Under the pieces are notes generated by a model. The model was not told the DNA's origin and made no database searches. It saw nothing but the letters and a program-made list of their open reading frames with translations. From NCBI GenBank assembly GCA_022703485.1, contig JAKLDO010000008.1, positions 1-53,447 on the forward strand: a stretch of 53,447 nucleotides of DNA, in the 5' to 3' direction. Below, in pieces: positions 1-9,612 of the stretch (positions are counted from its first letter, which is position 1; each line of letters opens with the position of its first letter). Made by a program: the position numbers and the translations under genes. This DNA comes from a bacterium (GTDB lineage: Bacteria; UBP6; UBA1177).

Positions 1-38
1 TGAAGTGATCTTAAATCCGGAAAACAGGTAATGAAAAA

Positions 39-1328
39 TTATTTAACAAAAGGCGACAAAAAGGTTGACACATACCGTAGATGTTTTTTTGATATATCAA
101 AAGCATCAAGATAAACAACGATCTTTTTCTGCTGATCTTCTCTGTGTGTAAACCAGTCACAATAAAAAATATGGGTGTATTTTTTGCCTCTTTGCTTAAT
201 TTTAGAAGCTATTTCAGAAAAAGAAGTTATTTCTCCCGGATTGAAATTAATGCTTTTTAATGTACTTTTTTCATCTTTGTCCGGATCAAGATCAAAAGGT
301 GCAGACAAATGCCAAAACTCACTTGTCTGTTTGGATCTTTCATTATAATTCTGAAGGTTTTCTAAAAAATCATAAACAACAGGCGGCTTGATGTTTTCAC
401 GATAAACATTAAAAGCTTCATGCTTGATGAGTTTGCTGGAAAGAGTTGAAAAATCGGTTTCATTTATATATTCATTTTTAAGACTTTCTTTTAAAATAGC
501 ATCTCTCCACTCTTCTGCTGTATGCAAATCTTTGGGCATCAATGGAACATTTTTAAACTCTAAAGAATCAAAACCTTCTTTGTTGTAGTCAATGATATCT
601 TTTTGAAATTTCTGAAGTTCTTCAACTTTATGAGGCAATTCAGTTTTAAGCAGTTTCTCTTTTTTATCCCACTCAGGGTAAATATTTGAAAACCATTTTT
701 CCAGGTTTTCATCTGATTTGAAAAGGTTTCGCTCAATTTTTTTCGTATTTTTAGTCCCTTCAGGATTGATGGCTCCTTTAAAATAGTAGTCAGACCTATC
801 CATTTCATCCCATTCCCATATAAGCTCAATAGCTTCATTTTGCTTTTTTGAAGCATCAATTTTGTTGTCATCATTTTTTATTACTTTAATTTTTTCTGTC
901 TCACGAGAATCAATAGGAAGAAGTTCATGATCCATACTGAAAATATCAATTATCTTTGGCGTAATGTGTTCTTTTTCAGAATTCTTCTTTTCAACAAACC
1001 GTTTTCTTTCAAAGTGGAGAATTCTATTTTTAAGAAAATTATCCTTTTCAACAAGCCAGATCCTGTATTTCCCCTTTTCTCTAAATAACATTTTCCCTGT
1101 ATTCAAAACTTCCCGACCTTGTTCAGTCAATCCGGTTTCATTTATCAGACCTTCTTTTTTCAAATAATCTTCAACCCTTTTTTGAACAGTCTCATCTTTG
1201 AAAGTTTTTTTCCCGCTATCAAAATCTTTGAGAAAATCTTCTATATCATTTCTTGCTTCTTCTTTCTGAATTGTAAGAAAAGTATCGTAACAACTTACAT
1301 TTAAATGTTTTTTTAAAGTTGCTTTCAT
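39..1328 (-). CDS. Unrecognised protein, third gene of AAA+/helicase island
   Basis: A 429-residue protein that I cannot assign to a family. It is rich in Lys, Glu and Asp and has no signal peptide or membrane segment, so it is probably a soluble cytoplasmic protein. Residues 1-75 look helical and include GLTEQGREVL, which could close a small helix-turn-helix-like domain (inference). The last 45 residues (IFYCDWFTHRED, then VVYLDAFD) look like a folded beta-rich block. Its ATG overlaps the helicase stop codon (ATGA), so the two genes are probably translationally coupled and it likely works with the helicase and the AAA+ ATPase, perhaps as adaptor or effector. Coding is A+T-rich like its two partners. 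It stops 38 bases from the window edge, so further operon members cannot be excluded. Confidence 0.75.
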   Translation of the reverse strand: MKATLKKHLNVSCYDTFLTIQKEEARNDIEDFLKDFDSGKKTFKDETVQKRVEDYLKKEGLINETGLTEQGREVLNTGKMLFREKGKYRIWLVEKDNFLKNRILHFERKRFVEKKNSEKEHITPKIIDIFSMDHELLPIDSRETEKIKVIKNDDNKIDASKKQNEAIELIWEWDEMDRSDYYFKGAINPEGTKNTKKIERNLFKSDENLEKWFSNIYPEWDKKEKLLKTELPHKVEELQKFQKDIIDYNKEGFDSLEFKNVPLMPKDLHTAEEWRDAILKESLKNEYINETDFSTLSSKLIKHEAFNVYRENIKPPVVYDFLENLQNYNERSKQTSEFWHLSAPFDLDPDKDEKSTLKSINFNPGEITSFSEIASKIKQRGKKYTHIFYCDWFTHREDQQKKIVVYLDAFDISKKHLRYVSTFLSPFVK

Positions 1329-4300
1329 CTGCTCCTCCGTAAAACAGGGGTGTTGTTTGCAAGCTTTATCAAATATTCTGACTTGCTGTTCTTAGAAAAA
1401 TATTCATAATCACCAAGAATTACAAGTTGAAATTTTGCTCTTGTTAACGCTACATTCAATCTGTTGGGGCTATCCATAAAACCATCTCTGGAAGTTTGAA
1501 CCATTGAAAGAAAAACAATGTCTGCTTCCTGTCCCTGAAATTTATCAACAGTATGAAGTTTTATGCTTATCTGGGTTTTATCACTTTTTTCGATACAGAA
1601 ATTTGATATGGTGTGTTGAGAATTACAAAATTTTTGCAGTTTTTTTCTTAAATCTTTCTCCTGTCCTCTATAGAATGTAATTACAGCAACACTCCAGTTT
1701 AAGCCCTCGGGCTGAGGATTTTTTTTGGCAAAATCAATGAATTTTTTCAATTCACTAATCAATTCATCAGATTCTTTAGAGTTGACATTCCTATAAACAG
1801 ATCCTTTAACATCAATCCACATTCTTCTTTTTTCATATCTATTATAATTCCAATCCCTTTCAATACTTGATGAGTTTAAAAGAGCATTGTCTTCTTTGTA
1901 AAAATTTTCTCTCGAAAATTCAGAGATATCCGGATGCATTCTGTGTTGATACTTTAAGACAGTATGCCGTTTCTCCAACTCTTCTTTGCTGAAACCTTCT
2001 GATATTGTTGATCTTCTTTCGCTGTTTTTCCTTCCCGTTATCCCTTTTACAAGAGATTCAAGTATGGAGGGAAATGCAATCGCTGCAATAGAGTTAACTC
2101 TGTTTGAAATATCATTTTTGTTATAATTAATATTCTCATAAAAAGGCATTAGGTCTTCAATTTGTTTTTTATAGTTTTCTGAAATTTTTTGATTCTTATT
2201 TAATCTAAGCTGATATTCTCTTTCAATTCTCCAGGCAATTTCTTCCGCCCATGATTTTTTATTGAAATATTGATCTGCTTCACCCACAATTTCAAAACAA
2301 TCTTTAATTTCTCTGTTTTTTTCCTTTAAACAGAAATCGAAACGGTCTTTTTTGTAATTCAATCTGAAGGCCGATTCTGACAAAAGCCATTTTTCATTCT
2401 GAATCCGAAGAAATATTTCGGGAATTTTGTCATCATCAATGTTTGCAGAATTATCTATAAAAATTATGTCTGCGGCGACAAGCTCAAGATGTCTGATTTC
2501 AGAAGGTTTTCTGATAAATATATTGTGTTTGCATTCCAAATTTTCACGAGTTATAAAGAATGTCGCTTTATCATCTTTGAATATTTTGTTTTTTTTCCTT
2601 TCAATAAGCTCATTATAAAACCATATGACCTCACTTTTTGAAATATTAAGAACAAACTTGCTATCTTTAGATGATTTGACCAATTGATTAAGTTTCTGCA
2701 GATAAAAACAGCTTTTCTGCATTTCTTTTGGCATTTCTTTTTTGCCGGCAAGCTCAAGTTTTTCAAGGTTGGAAACTATCTGCTCTCTTTCGGTGTAAGG
2801 TGATAACTGCCTTATATCTCCAGTAAGAATCCATTTTTTTGCATAAAGTGCAGGAACTAGAAACTCATGAAATGTTGTTTTGCTTGATTCATCAATTATA
2901 AGATAATCAAATTCAGGGATTACCGGTGCATTCTTTTCTTTTTTCTTAAATTTAGGATGTTGAAGTATTCCGATTGTTGTTCCGCATACAAGGTTGGCTG
3001 CATCAAGAAGCAACTCTTCTCGAATTCCTTTTGATCCAGTCATATTGTTCAACTGGAAGTCTTTTATGTCATCACTTATTCTTTTTTCATCTCCGATTCT
3101 TATGGGTAATATATTGAATTTTTCAATTAATCCCTTTTCTTTTATCCTTTCAAGGACATTGTCAATTGCAACATGAGTTGATCCGCAAAGAAGAACTCGC
3201 CCTCCGGTTCTAACTATTTGGCAAACCAGTTCAAGAATTACTGTTGTTTTTCCCGATCCGGGAGGGCCCTCCATTATCGCAAAATCATTTGTGGAAAGAG
3301 CTTTCCTGACGAACTCTCTCTGTTCCTCAGCTCCATCCCGAGCTTCATCAGTAAGAACATCCCATTCAGGTTCCTCACAAGGTGAAAAACCGGACCACTT
3401 AATCTGTTTTCTCTCTTCAAAAAGTTTGATCAGTTTTGATTGTTCGTCAACAGGCATATTTTGAAGAGTTTCAATTGCTTCCTTTTGTTTTTTAAGTTGA
3501 GAAGTATTCACCCTTATTTTTAAAATAGCACCTTGTGGAAAACAAAACTCCTGGTCTTTGCCCTTCCCTTTTTTTAATATCAACCTGAATTCATCTTCTT
3601 TTCCTTTGTGAACAGAATATATTCCATCTTTGGTTCCATCTTTGGTTCCATCTTTGGTTCCGTCTTCAATCTGTATGTCATCATCGAAAAAATACCTGAG
3701 TTCTGACAAAGGTGAAATTTCATCTTTTCCGTTATCGTCCATTTCCTCTAACTGTATCCAATAACCGTCTTCTTTTTTTTCTCTTGTATGTTTTATTATT
3801 TTAAAATGAATTCCCTGACTTGTTGACAGAATTTTGTTTTCAAAATTGGACAATCCATTATCATCTGGAGCTTTGAAAGTGTGATTGGCTTCTATTTCAT
3901 ACTCAAAAGTTGTGCCATCATCGAACTTAAGGACTTTAAAATCAATGAATTTAAATATGTCCTCTTTTTTCAGATGGAGATCTTTTTTTGAATAAACAGC
4001 TGTAAAGCCTTCAGTTTCTTGCAAAACAATAGATTTATCAGGCACTTCATATTTTGAGATCAACCTCAAATCAACGGCCTCTCCAACCCATGTGGCTTTT
4101 TCGATTTCATCAACAATTCCATTAAGTTTTAATAACATTTTGCCGCTTTCTTCAATAACTTTTTGTTTTTGTTTCTCATTTTCTTGCCAATATATAAGAG
4201 ATTCTTCCAAATCCTTTTCAAAGTTTTCAGGCACAACAACTTCAAAAACAGTTTCTTTTTTAATTTCATATGCATATCCTTGCGGAACCAGTTCAAAAAC

Positions 4301-4498
4301 AAGGTTGTCATTATTAATTTTATGCCATCTGGCTTTGATTTCTTCTTTGTTTTTCATCGATCTTATGGATGTTTCAACATATTGATGAAAATCCATCAAA
4401 GAGTTAAATGTGTTGTCAAGTAGTTGCTGCGAAACTTCACAATTTGAATGATCATCGAGTTTTGTTTCTTTTGGAAGTGCTCGATAGTAATGCTTCAA
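1325..4498 (-). CDS. SF1 helicase, Upf1/DNA2-like
   Basis: A 1057-residue superfamily 1 helicase expected to translocate on or unwind nucleic acid using ATP. Motifs appear in the right order: Walker A GPPGSGKTT near residue 408, Walker B IIDESS near 535, GDIRQLSPY near 560, QHRMHP near 850, VDKFQGQEAD near 985 and NVALTRAK near 1015. These fit the Upf1/DNA2/NAM7 group (UvrD_C_2-like C-terminus). The first ~380 residues are not recognised and probably hold the system-specific part. An in-frame Asp-Gly-Thr-Lys tandem repeat lies near residues 280-292. The gene starts 9 bases after the AAA+ gene and overlaps the downstream gene by 4 bases, so the three form one operon. Substrate (DNA or RNA) cannot be read from the sequence. 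Confidence 0.93.
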   Translation of the reverse strand: MKHYYRALPKETKLDDHSNCEVSQQLLDNTFNSLMDFHQYVETSIRSMKNKEEIKARWHKINNDNLVFELVPQGYAYEIKKETVFEVVVPENFEKDLEESLIYWQENEKQKQKVIEESGKMLLKLNGIVDEIEKATWVGEAVDLRLISKYEVPDKSIVLQETEGFTAVYSKKDLHLKKEDIFKFIDFKVLKFDDGTTFEYEIEANHTFKAPDDNGLSNFENKILSTSQGIHFKIIKHTREKKEDGYWIQLEEMDDNGKDEISPLSELRYFFDDDIQIEDGTKDGTKDGTKDGIYSVHKGKEDEFRLILKKGKGKDQEFCFPQGAILKIRVNTSQLKKQKEAIETLQNMPVDEQSKLIKLFEERKQIKWSGFSPCEEPEWDVLTDEARDGAEEQREFVRKALSTNDFAIMEGPPGSGKTTVILELVCQIVRTGGRVLLCGSTHVAIDNVLERIKEKGLIEKFNILPIRIGDEKRISDDIKDFQLNNMTGSKGIREELLLDAANLVCGTTIGILQHPKFKKKEKNAPVIPEFDYLIIDESSKTTFHEFLVPALYAKKWILTGDIRQLSPYTEREQIVSNLEKLELAGKKEMPKEMQKSCFYLQKLNQLVKSSKDSKFVLNISKSEVIWFYNELIERKKNKIFKDDKATFFITRENLECKHNIFIRKPSEIRHLELVAADIIFIDNSANIDDDKIPEIFLRIQNEKWLLSESAFRLNYKKDRFDFCLKEKNREIKDCFEIVGEADQYFNKKSWAEEIAWRIEREYQLRLNKNQKISENYKKQIEDLMPFYENINYNKNDISNRVNSIAAIAFPSILESLVKGITGRKNSERRSTISEGFSKEELEKRHTVLKYQHRMHPDISEFSRENFYKEDNALLNSSSIERDWNYNRYEKRRMWIDVKGSVYRNVNSKESDELISELKKFIDFAKKNPQPEGLNWSVAVITFYRGQEKDLRKKLQKFCNSQHTISNFCIEKSDKTQISIKLHTVDKFQGQEADIVFLSMVQTSRDGFMDSPNRLNVALTRAKFQLVILGDYEYFSKNSKSEYLIKLANNTPVLRRSR
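3622..3664. repeat. 12-bp tandem repeat inside helicase gene
   Basis: Three perfect copies of TTCCATCTTTGG (3622-3657) and a partial fourth. The unit is a multiple of three, so copy changes would add or remove Asp-Gly-Thr-Lys without shifting frame. It sits between the unrecognised N-terminal region and the ATPase core. Confidence 0.9.
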
Positions 4499-4507
4499 TC
4501 TAACCCC

Positions 4508-6052
4508 CTAAATAAAAGGATTGTTGTATGTTTCCTGTTTCAGTTTCGGAACTTTTATTGTTTCAGAATCGCTGAAGTTTTCAGCAGGCTCACTCGAAGC
4601 AAAAACCGCTCTGCTTTTTGCCCATTCTCTCATACTTTTTATAACTTCGCTCATAGTTTTTGAAAGAGGATATGTTTTTTCAAGTGCATCTTTAATATCC
4701 GCTGTTGCTACCTCTTCTCCACGGTCGTATGCCTGAAACATTGCTTCTTTCAATGCCTCTTCAATTTCAGCACCTGAAAAACCTTTGCTGGCTTTGCTCA
4801 AAATATCCATGTCAAAGTCCCCTGTATTCCGTTTTTTCTTTCTAAGATGTATTGAAAATATTTCTTTTCTCGCCTTAGGTCCAGGAAGATCAACAAAAAA
4901 TATTTCATCAATTCTCCCTTTTCTCAACAACTCTGGAGGAAGTTGTGATATGTTGTTTGCTGTTGCAACTACAAAAACCGGTTTTTTCTTTTCCTGCATC
5001 CATGTGAGAAAAGTACCGAGAACTCTTGAAGTTGTTCCACCGTCTGTTGCTCCGGAAGACGACAACCCCGACATCCCTTTTTCAATCTCGTCAATCCACA
5101 AAATACTTGGACTGATTGCTTCAGCAATTTTAAGGGCATCCCTTATGTTTTTTTCAGATTCACCCACAACACCTCCAAAAATTTTACCCATATCAAGTTT
5201 CAATAATGGAAAATTCCAGGCATTCCCGACTGCTTTTGCCGCAAGGCTTTTTCCTGTTCCCGGAATTCCTAACATCAAAACACCTTTGGGAGCGTCAAGG
5301 CCGTATTCTTTGGCATATTTACTGAAGCCTCTTCCTCTTTTTGTGAGCCAGTCTTTAAGATTTTCAAGACCACCAATGTCATCCATTGTTTCATTCGGGT
5401 GATAATATTCAAGATGTCCACTCTTTTTAATAATATTTTCCTTTTCTGATATTATTATGCGGACCTCTTCAGATGTAAGTTTCCCTGCAATAACAGCCGC
5501 CGAAGAAAATGCTCTTTCAGCCTCCATTATTGTAAGTCCAAGCGCTGCTTCCAGAAGTTCAGGATTGTTTTCATTTGACAGAATTCCATATTTTTCACAA
5601 ACACTTTTATAAATAACTTTCATATCTTTTATGTCGGGCAGATCCAATGTTTCAACATAAACATCTTTTTCAAGCTCACAAGGAAGTTTGCTTGCTGGCT
5701 GCAATAATATTAATGACTTATTTTCAAATTTGGATTGGCAAATAATCCTTAACCGCTGAATTATTCGTGGGTCATCAAAATCAGGATGAAAATCCTCAAG
5801 AATCAGAATACACTTATCAGCTTTATCATCAAACCATTCAAGTATGTCAGACGGTTCTTTTTCAACTTCAATTGTTTCAAAAGTTTTTTCTTCATTGTCC
5901 CATTTTTTCAATCCTTCAATTCGATTCCATAAATACCAGTCTCTCACGAGCTCTTGACTTGCGATATTAACAAAACCGTGTACCCGTTTGTTTTCATAAG
6001 TAATCAATTGAATTATATTTACGCCTGCTCTGATAAGTGTTGTGAGTTCCAT
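4508..6052 (-). CDS. AAA+ ATPase, Ycf46-like
   Basis: A 514-residue AAA+ ATPase resembling the cyanobacterial/plastid Ycf46 family. The C-terminal AAA+ module shows Walker A GIPGTGKS near residue 263, Walker B ILWIDEIEKG near 318 and the conserved LRKGRIDEIFFVDLP segment with a candidate arginine finger near 378. The N-terminal ~200 residues read like a degenerate ATPase-like domain (ILILEDFHPD near residue 95), as in Ycf46 relatives. I chose the ATG at 6052 because it is preceded by AGGAG with 7-base spacing; a longer frame from 6097 lacks such a site. It heads the AAA+/helicase/unknown operon. A weak TTGAAT/TATTTA pair 17 bases apart lies upstream. Such ATPases usually act as ring-shaped remodellers; the target here is unknown. 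Confidence 0.9.
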   Translation of the reverse strand: MELTTLIRAGVNIIQLITYENKRVHGFVNIASQELVRDWYLWNRIEGLKKWDNEEKTFETIEVEKEPSDILEWFDDKADKCILILEDFHPDFDDPRIIQRLRIICQSKFENKSLILLQPASKLPCELEKDVYVETLDLPDIKDMKVIYKSVCEKYGILSNENNPELLEAALGLTIMEAERAFSSAAVIAGKLTSEEVRIIISEKENIIKKSGHLEYYHPNETMDDIGGLENLKDWLTKRGRGFSKYAKEYGLDAPKGVLMLGIPGTGKSLAAKAVGNAWNFPLLKLDMGKIFGGVVGESEKNIRDALKIAEAISPSILWIDEIEKGMSGLSSSGATDGGTTSRVLGTFLTWMQEKKKPVFVVATANNISQLPPELLRKGRIDEIFFVDLPGPKARKEIFSIHLRKKKRNTGDFDMDILSKASKGFSGAEIEEALKEAMFQAYDRGEEVATADIKDALEKTYPLSKTMSEVIKSMREWAKSRAVFASSEPAENFSDSETIKVPKLKQETYNNPFI

Positions 6053-6158
6053 TTTTATTCTCCTGAAGTTGATAAATATGAACGAAAAACTTGCCATTCA
6101 ATGTAATTTACAATTGCATTTTTGTATGAAAAAATCAATTTAAAAGGAAAGCTACAGG

Positions 6159-7133
6159 CTAAATCGCATCATTATCAGAAGTTTCGATCGGAAGTCCTGT
6201 TTCGCAATCGACCGGATTGCCGTCGAGACTGTTGCAGTCACAGAGAGTTTCGCGCTGTGTCTCTTCAAGTATTTTGATTTCATCTGTTTCAAGATCGAAT
6301 GTGAACCATAAGTTCATGAATTCATACATTCCATAATTTGATGCCGGATCGTGACAGGCATAAACTTCGCCGGTTTTCAAAACAGCTTCGGTGCATGATT
6401 TTTTCATTGAATTCTCTTCAAAATCGTTTATCAGGAAAAGTGCGGCATTTTCAGGACTGACCGGTATCCTGTTCAGGCCATCCGTCTTCATGTCTTTGAG
6501 AGTCTGGGCGTCCATCATGAAAATGAACCATCTTCCATAGTCGGAATCGCCTGTCTGATGCTCAAATCCCTGAACAAAAAGCATGTATGCAGTTTCATCT
6601 TCCGACTCGAAATCGGGCATTATCATGGCATTGATATCATAACTTCCGCCTTCCCATGAAACAGTGCCGAACTCCGTTTTGAAAGACATCTCGACCCCTG
6701 CCGGATCTTCATCAGGATATCCTTCTACTTCATCCGAATCGCTAACTTCCGGATCGTCAGCAATATCTTCATCGGAATATTCCTCCATTTCGGCAGGATT
6801 CTGATATATCCTCATTCTCGCATACGGCTTTTTATCATATTCCGTCATTTCTGAAGGAGCTTCGCACTGAATTACAGAATCGCTGTCAGGCGTTTCATCG
6901 GTTACCGCATCCTCGTCCGTATCGGACTCATTTTCCGTGTCATTTACCGTGTCGGAATCTTCCTGCGTTTCACCGTCAGTTGCAGTATCAGTATCCCCTG
7001 CAACAGCGTCAATGTCACTCTGCTGACCTTCATCGTTCACTGTCTCATCATCTTTTTTGTCATTCCCGCCGCCTGAACAGGAAACAGCAGAGAATAAAAA
7101 CATAACCATCATAACAACTGATAATCTTTTCAT
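6159..7133 (-). CDS. Acidic surface lipoprotein, unknown function
   Basis: A 324-residue predicted lipoprotein. A short basic start (MKRLSVV) and hydrophobic stretch lead to a lipobox-like FSAVSC, after which the chain should be lipid-anchored. Residues about 25-90 are a low-complexity Asp/Thr/Ser/Glu linker. The rest looks like a globular domain with several Cys near the C-terminus (CDCNSLDGNPVDC); I recognise no family. The ATG at 7133 is preceded by AAGGGGG; an upstream in-frame GTG would place that site inside the coding region. A good promoter lies at 7171-7199. Likely outer-membrane or surface anchored. Confidence 0.85.
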   Translation of the reverse strand: MKRLSVVMMVMFLFSAVSCSGGGNDKKDDETVNDEGQQSDIDAVAGDTDTATDGETQEDSDTVNDTENESDTDEDAVTDETPDSDSVIQCEAPSEMTEYDKKPYARMRIYQNPAEMEEYSDEDIADDPEVSDSDEVEGYPDEDPAGVEMSFKTEFGTVSWEGGSYDINAMIMPDFESEDETAYMLFVQGFEHQTGDSDYGRWFIFMMDAQTLKDMKTDGLNRIPVSPENAALFLINDFEENSMKKSCTEAVLKTGEVYACHDPASNYGMYEFMNLWFTFDLETDEIKILEETQRETLCDCNSLDGNPVDCETGLPIETSDNDAI

Positions 7134-7170
7134 TTTTTTCACCCCCTTCACACACTTAGAATTTCACGGA

Positions 7171-7199
7171 ATAATACTCAACACTCTGAATTCAGTCAA
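7171..7199 (-). promoter_or_regulatory. Sigma-70-type promoter for acidic lipoprotein gene
   Basis: On the minus strand TTGACT (7199-7194) and TATTAT (7176-7171) are separated by 17 bases, each 5/6 to consensus. It lies 38 bases upstream of the ATG at 7133. In the rest of the gap up to 7433 I see only A+T-rich sequence. Confidence 0.6.
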
Positions 7200-7433
7200 G
7201 TAACGCTTCAGGTCTTCGTAATTTCAGCACCCATTCTTCAACCCGATCCCCGAACTCCTTTCCATTTCAAAAAGGATAAGAAAGTTTGAAACTCAGATTG
7301 TTAAAACAGCTTCAAATCAAGAAAAAGCATCATAGTTGAACAGTTGTTCAATCGTTCAATTATTAATTGATTTTACATATAATATCAAAAACTTACCAAT
7401 CAGGTTCCGGGTTTTCATATTAGATCGGATACT

Positions 7434-8309
7434 CTACGCTTCTTCGTAGTAATATGAATAGTCGATTCCTTTCATGAACATTTCTCTGCTATTGATTTCT
7501 GTGGTTAAAGCATTTTTCAGCAATTTTTTCAAAGATTTGCTGTCAGCCGGACTTTGCACCATCGCTTTCATATAGTCTGTTTTGCCTATTTTACTCCAGT
7601 CCACGCATTTTCTAAGCCGTTTCTTTAATATCAAATTCAGCCATATCCTGGCACTTCTGCCGTTACCTTCCATAAAAGGATGAGCAATGTTCATCTCTAC
7701 ATATTTTTCAATGATCTCATCAAAAGTCGTTTCGGGCATCGCTTCTATTTTTTTAAGAGTACTGCCGAGAAAGTTTGATGCGGCAAATTGAAAACCACCT
7801 TTCGAAATGTTTTTCTGTCTTATCTGTCCTGCAAAATCATATAAACCGCCGAACAAATAAGCGTGTATCTGCTGCAATCCTCTGGTTGTGCCCACTTCTA
7901 TGCTGTTGATAAAAGAACTTTCAAACAGTGCATATGCCTTTGTTTTACTTTTTCCGTCTATACTTTCATCGCTGTATGTGAACCATTCAATGAACCGGTT
8001 GGCTTTTTTGCCCGGGAACTCTTTGCCCAAGGCTATAATACCATCGTAATCGAGCATATCAGACAATCGTTTTTTGCCGTCTGGTGCGATAAGTTTCAAC
8101 TGGGTAGCGGCACTAACCACTTCACTATTTTCTTTTTTCAACTTGGCTTTAAGATATTTCCAGTAATTGCGGGTTTTGCCGTAGTCGTCCTGATCGGTAA
8201 TAACAGCTACAATATCAAGTACCGAAAACCACCACTTTGCATTTTTTTCGTCCCACAATGCCCGCACTTCGCGGTCATTAAAAAAACGGATAGATATTTT
8301 GCTGCCCAC
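7434..8309 (-). CDS. Fic-family protein with Bro-N/DinD-like N-terminal domain
   Basis: A 291-residue two-domain protein. Residues 1-110 ([25 protein letters not shown]) resemble the Bro-N/DinD-type domain common in phage antirepressors and accessory proteins. Residues about 125-290 form a Fic domain with a complete active-site motif, HPFMEGNGR at 210-218 followed by SARIW. Fic proteins transfer AMP or other nucleotide moieties to protein hydroxyls, and the catalytic His and the GNGR loop are intact. I do not see a clear (S/T)xxxE(G/N) inhibitory motif in the protein, nor a separate antitoxin gene beside it. The start is GTG, with an AGAGG-type site about 12 bases upstream. It is divergent from the AraC-type regulator. 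It could be a stand-alone regulator or a toxin-like element. Confidence 0.88.
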   Translation of the reverse strand: MGSKISIRFFNDREVRALWDEKNAKWWFSVLDIVAVITDQDDYGKTRNYWKYLKAKLKKENSEVVSAATQLKLIAPDGKKRLSDMLDYDGIIALGKEFPGKKANRFIEWFTYSDESIDGKSKTKAYALFESSFINSIEVGTTRGLQQIHAYLFGGLYDFAGQIRQKNISKGGFQFAASNFLGSTLKKIEAMPETTFDEIIEKYVEMNIAHPFMEGNGRSARIWLNLILKKRLRKCVDWSKIGKTDYMKAMVQSPADSKSLKKLLKNALTTEINSREMFMKGIDYSYYYEEA

Positions 8310-8407
8310 GGTTTATTATCGACCTCTTTTGTAGCCCTTAAATCTCAGTATAGACTGAAATATTATAGTGAAAGCAATAGTAATGACAAGGTAACAGACC
8401 CTCTTTA

Positions 8408-8436
8408 TTGCTTTTAACTTTGTTTGATAATATATT
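8408..8436 (+). promoter_or_regulatory. Possible promoter for AraC-type regulator
   Basis: TTGCTT (8408-8413) and TATATT (8431-8436) are separated by 17 bases. The -10 is good and the -35 weak. The ATG follows at 8461 with GGAG just upstream of it. Confidence 0.35.
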
Positions 8437-8460
8437 TTCCCGGATAGATGCCGGAGTGCG

Positions 8461-9612
8461 ATGTCATTCACTTTTTCTGTCATATTTCTGCTCGGGGCCG
8501 TTCAGAGCGCCATACTTGCGGCAGGACTTTATTCAAGAAGGGATAATTCCGCACCGAACAGATATCTGATCACGATCCTTGCACTATTCACTTTTAATCT
8601 TTTTAAACTTTTCATTGATGAGTCAGGACTTTACAGGGATTTCCCGTATCTTATCTATTCCGACGCCTCGATAGCTCTGCTTTACGGACCTCTTTTTTAT
8701 TTTTATGTCAGGGCGCTTACAACGGGCAGAACCTTTTCAAAAAAGGACATCGTCCACTTCATCCCGTTTATCGTCCATTTCCTCATAATATTTCCGGCTC
8801 TATCCTTTGACGGCGAAGTAAAGATCAGAGCATTTGAGAATTTTATCAATCACGGATTCACTCACAACTATCAGCCGCTTCTCACTTACGGACTGAAGAT
8901 CATCCAGTATTTCTCATATCTTGCCGTCTGCATTCATATTTTAAGGAAATACCGCAACTCCATTGAAGACCATCTTTCCACAACATACAGAACTGAGCTG
9001 AAATGGCTGTCAGACCTCTTTTACGCAAATGCCGGATTTCTGCTGATACTTTTCATTTCGCTGATACTTCACGCAAGCCGTGTTTTCACGATGAATCACC
9101 ATTTCACAAGGATAAGCTACCTCTGGGACATGGTGCTCATACTGCTTCTGTCGTTCATGGCATTCCGTCAGAGCGCAGTGTTCCAGCTACCTAAAGATGA
9201 GCGCAGTGTGCAGCAGTCAGGGATTCCGGATGAATTCAAGTACGGTGCCGCAAGACTTGAGAATGAGACCGCAGATTCGATACTTGCCGAGCTTCTTCAA
9301 TATATGGAAACTGAAAAACCTTATCTCGATCCGGAACTTACAGTGACAGCACTTGCGGAAAAGCTTTCTCTTCAGCGTTACATGGTCTCTCAGGTCATAA
9401 ACAGCAGACTTAACATGAATTTCTACTCTTTCGTCAACGGATACCGCATCGAGTCAGCAAAAAAAATGTTCTCTGACCCTTCATTTAACGACAAGAACAT
9501 CATAGAAATAGCGTATTTATCAGGATTCACCAGCAAATCCCATTTTAATTCAAGTTTCAAAAAAGCCACCGGACTGACACCCAAAGAGTTCAGAAAACAG
9601 AAAGGTGTCTAA
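8461..9612 (+). CDS. Membrane-anchored AraC-family regulator
   Basis: A 383-residue protein. The first ~240 residues contain about seven hydrophobic segments, starting FSVIFLLGAVQSAILAAGLY. The last ~100 residues are an AraC/XylS double helix-turn-helix: LTVTALAEKLSLQRYMVSQVIN for the first helix pair and IIEIAYLSGFTSKSHFNSSFKKATGLTPKEFR for the second, which matches the family signature. It is therefore probably a one-component sensor that binds DNA from the membrane. Its stop shares one base with the start of the small membrane protein gene downstream, so the two are coupled. The ligand and targets are unknown; its neighbours are obvious first candidates. Confidence 0.9.
   Translation: MSFTFSVIFLLGAVQSAILAAGLYSRRDNSAPNRYLITILALFTFNLFKLFIDESGLYRDFPYLIYSDASIALLYGPLFYFYVRALTTGRTFSKKDIVHFIPFIVHFLIIFPALSFDGEVKIRAFENFINHGFTHNYQPLLTYGLKIIQYFSYLAVCIHILRKYRNSIEDHLSTTYRTELKWLSDLFYANAGFLLILFISLILHASRVFTMNHHFTRISYLWDMVLILLLSFMAFRQSAVFQLPKDERSVQQSGIPDEFKYGAARLENETADSILAELLQYMETEKPYLDPELTVTALAEKLSLQRYMVSQVINSRLNMNFYSFVNGYRIESAKKMFSDPSFNDKNIIEIAYLSGFTSKSHFNSSFKKATGLTPKEFRKQKGV

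Noticed and set aside
4785..5402. 205-residue open frame antisense to the AAA+ gene
   Set aside because: Shadow of the conserved AAA+ core; no recognisable domain.
7863..8417. 184-residue open frame antisense to the Fic gene
   Set aside because: Composition and position show it is a shadow of the Fic coding strand.
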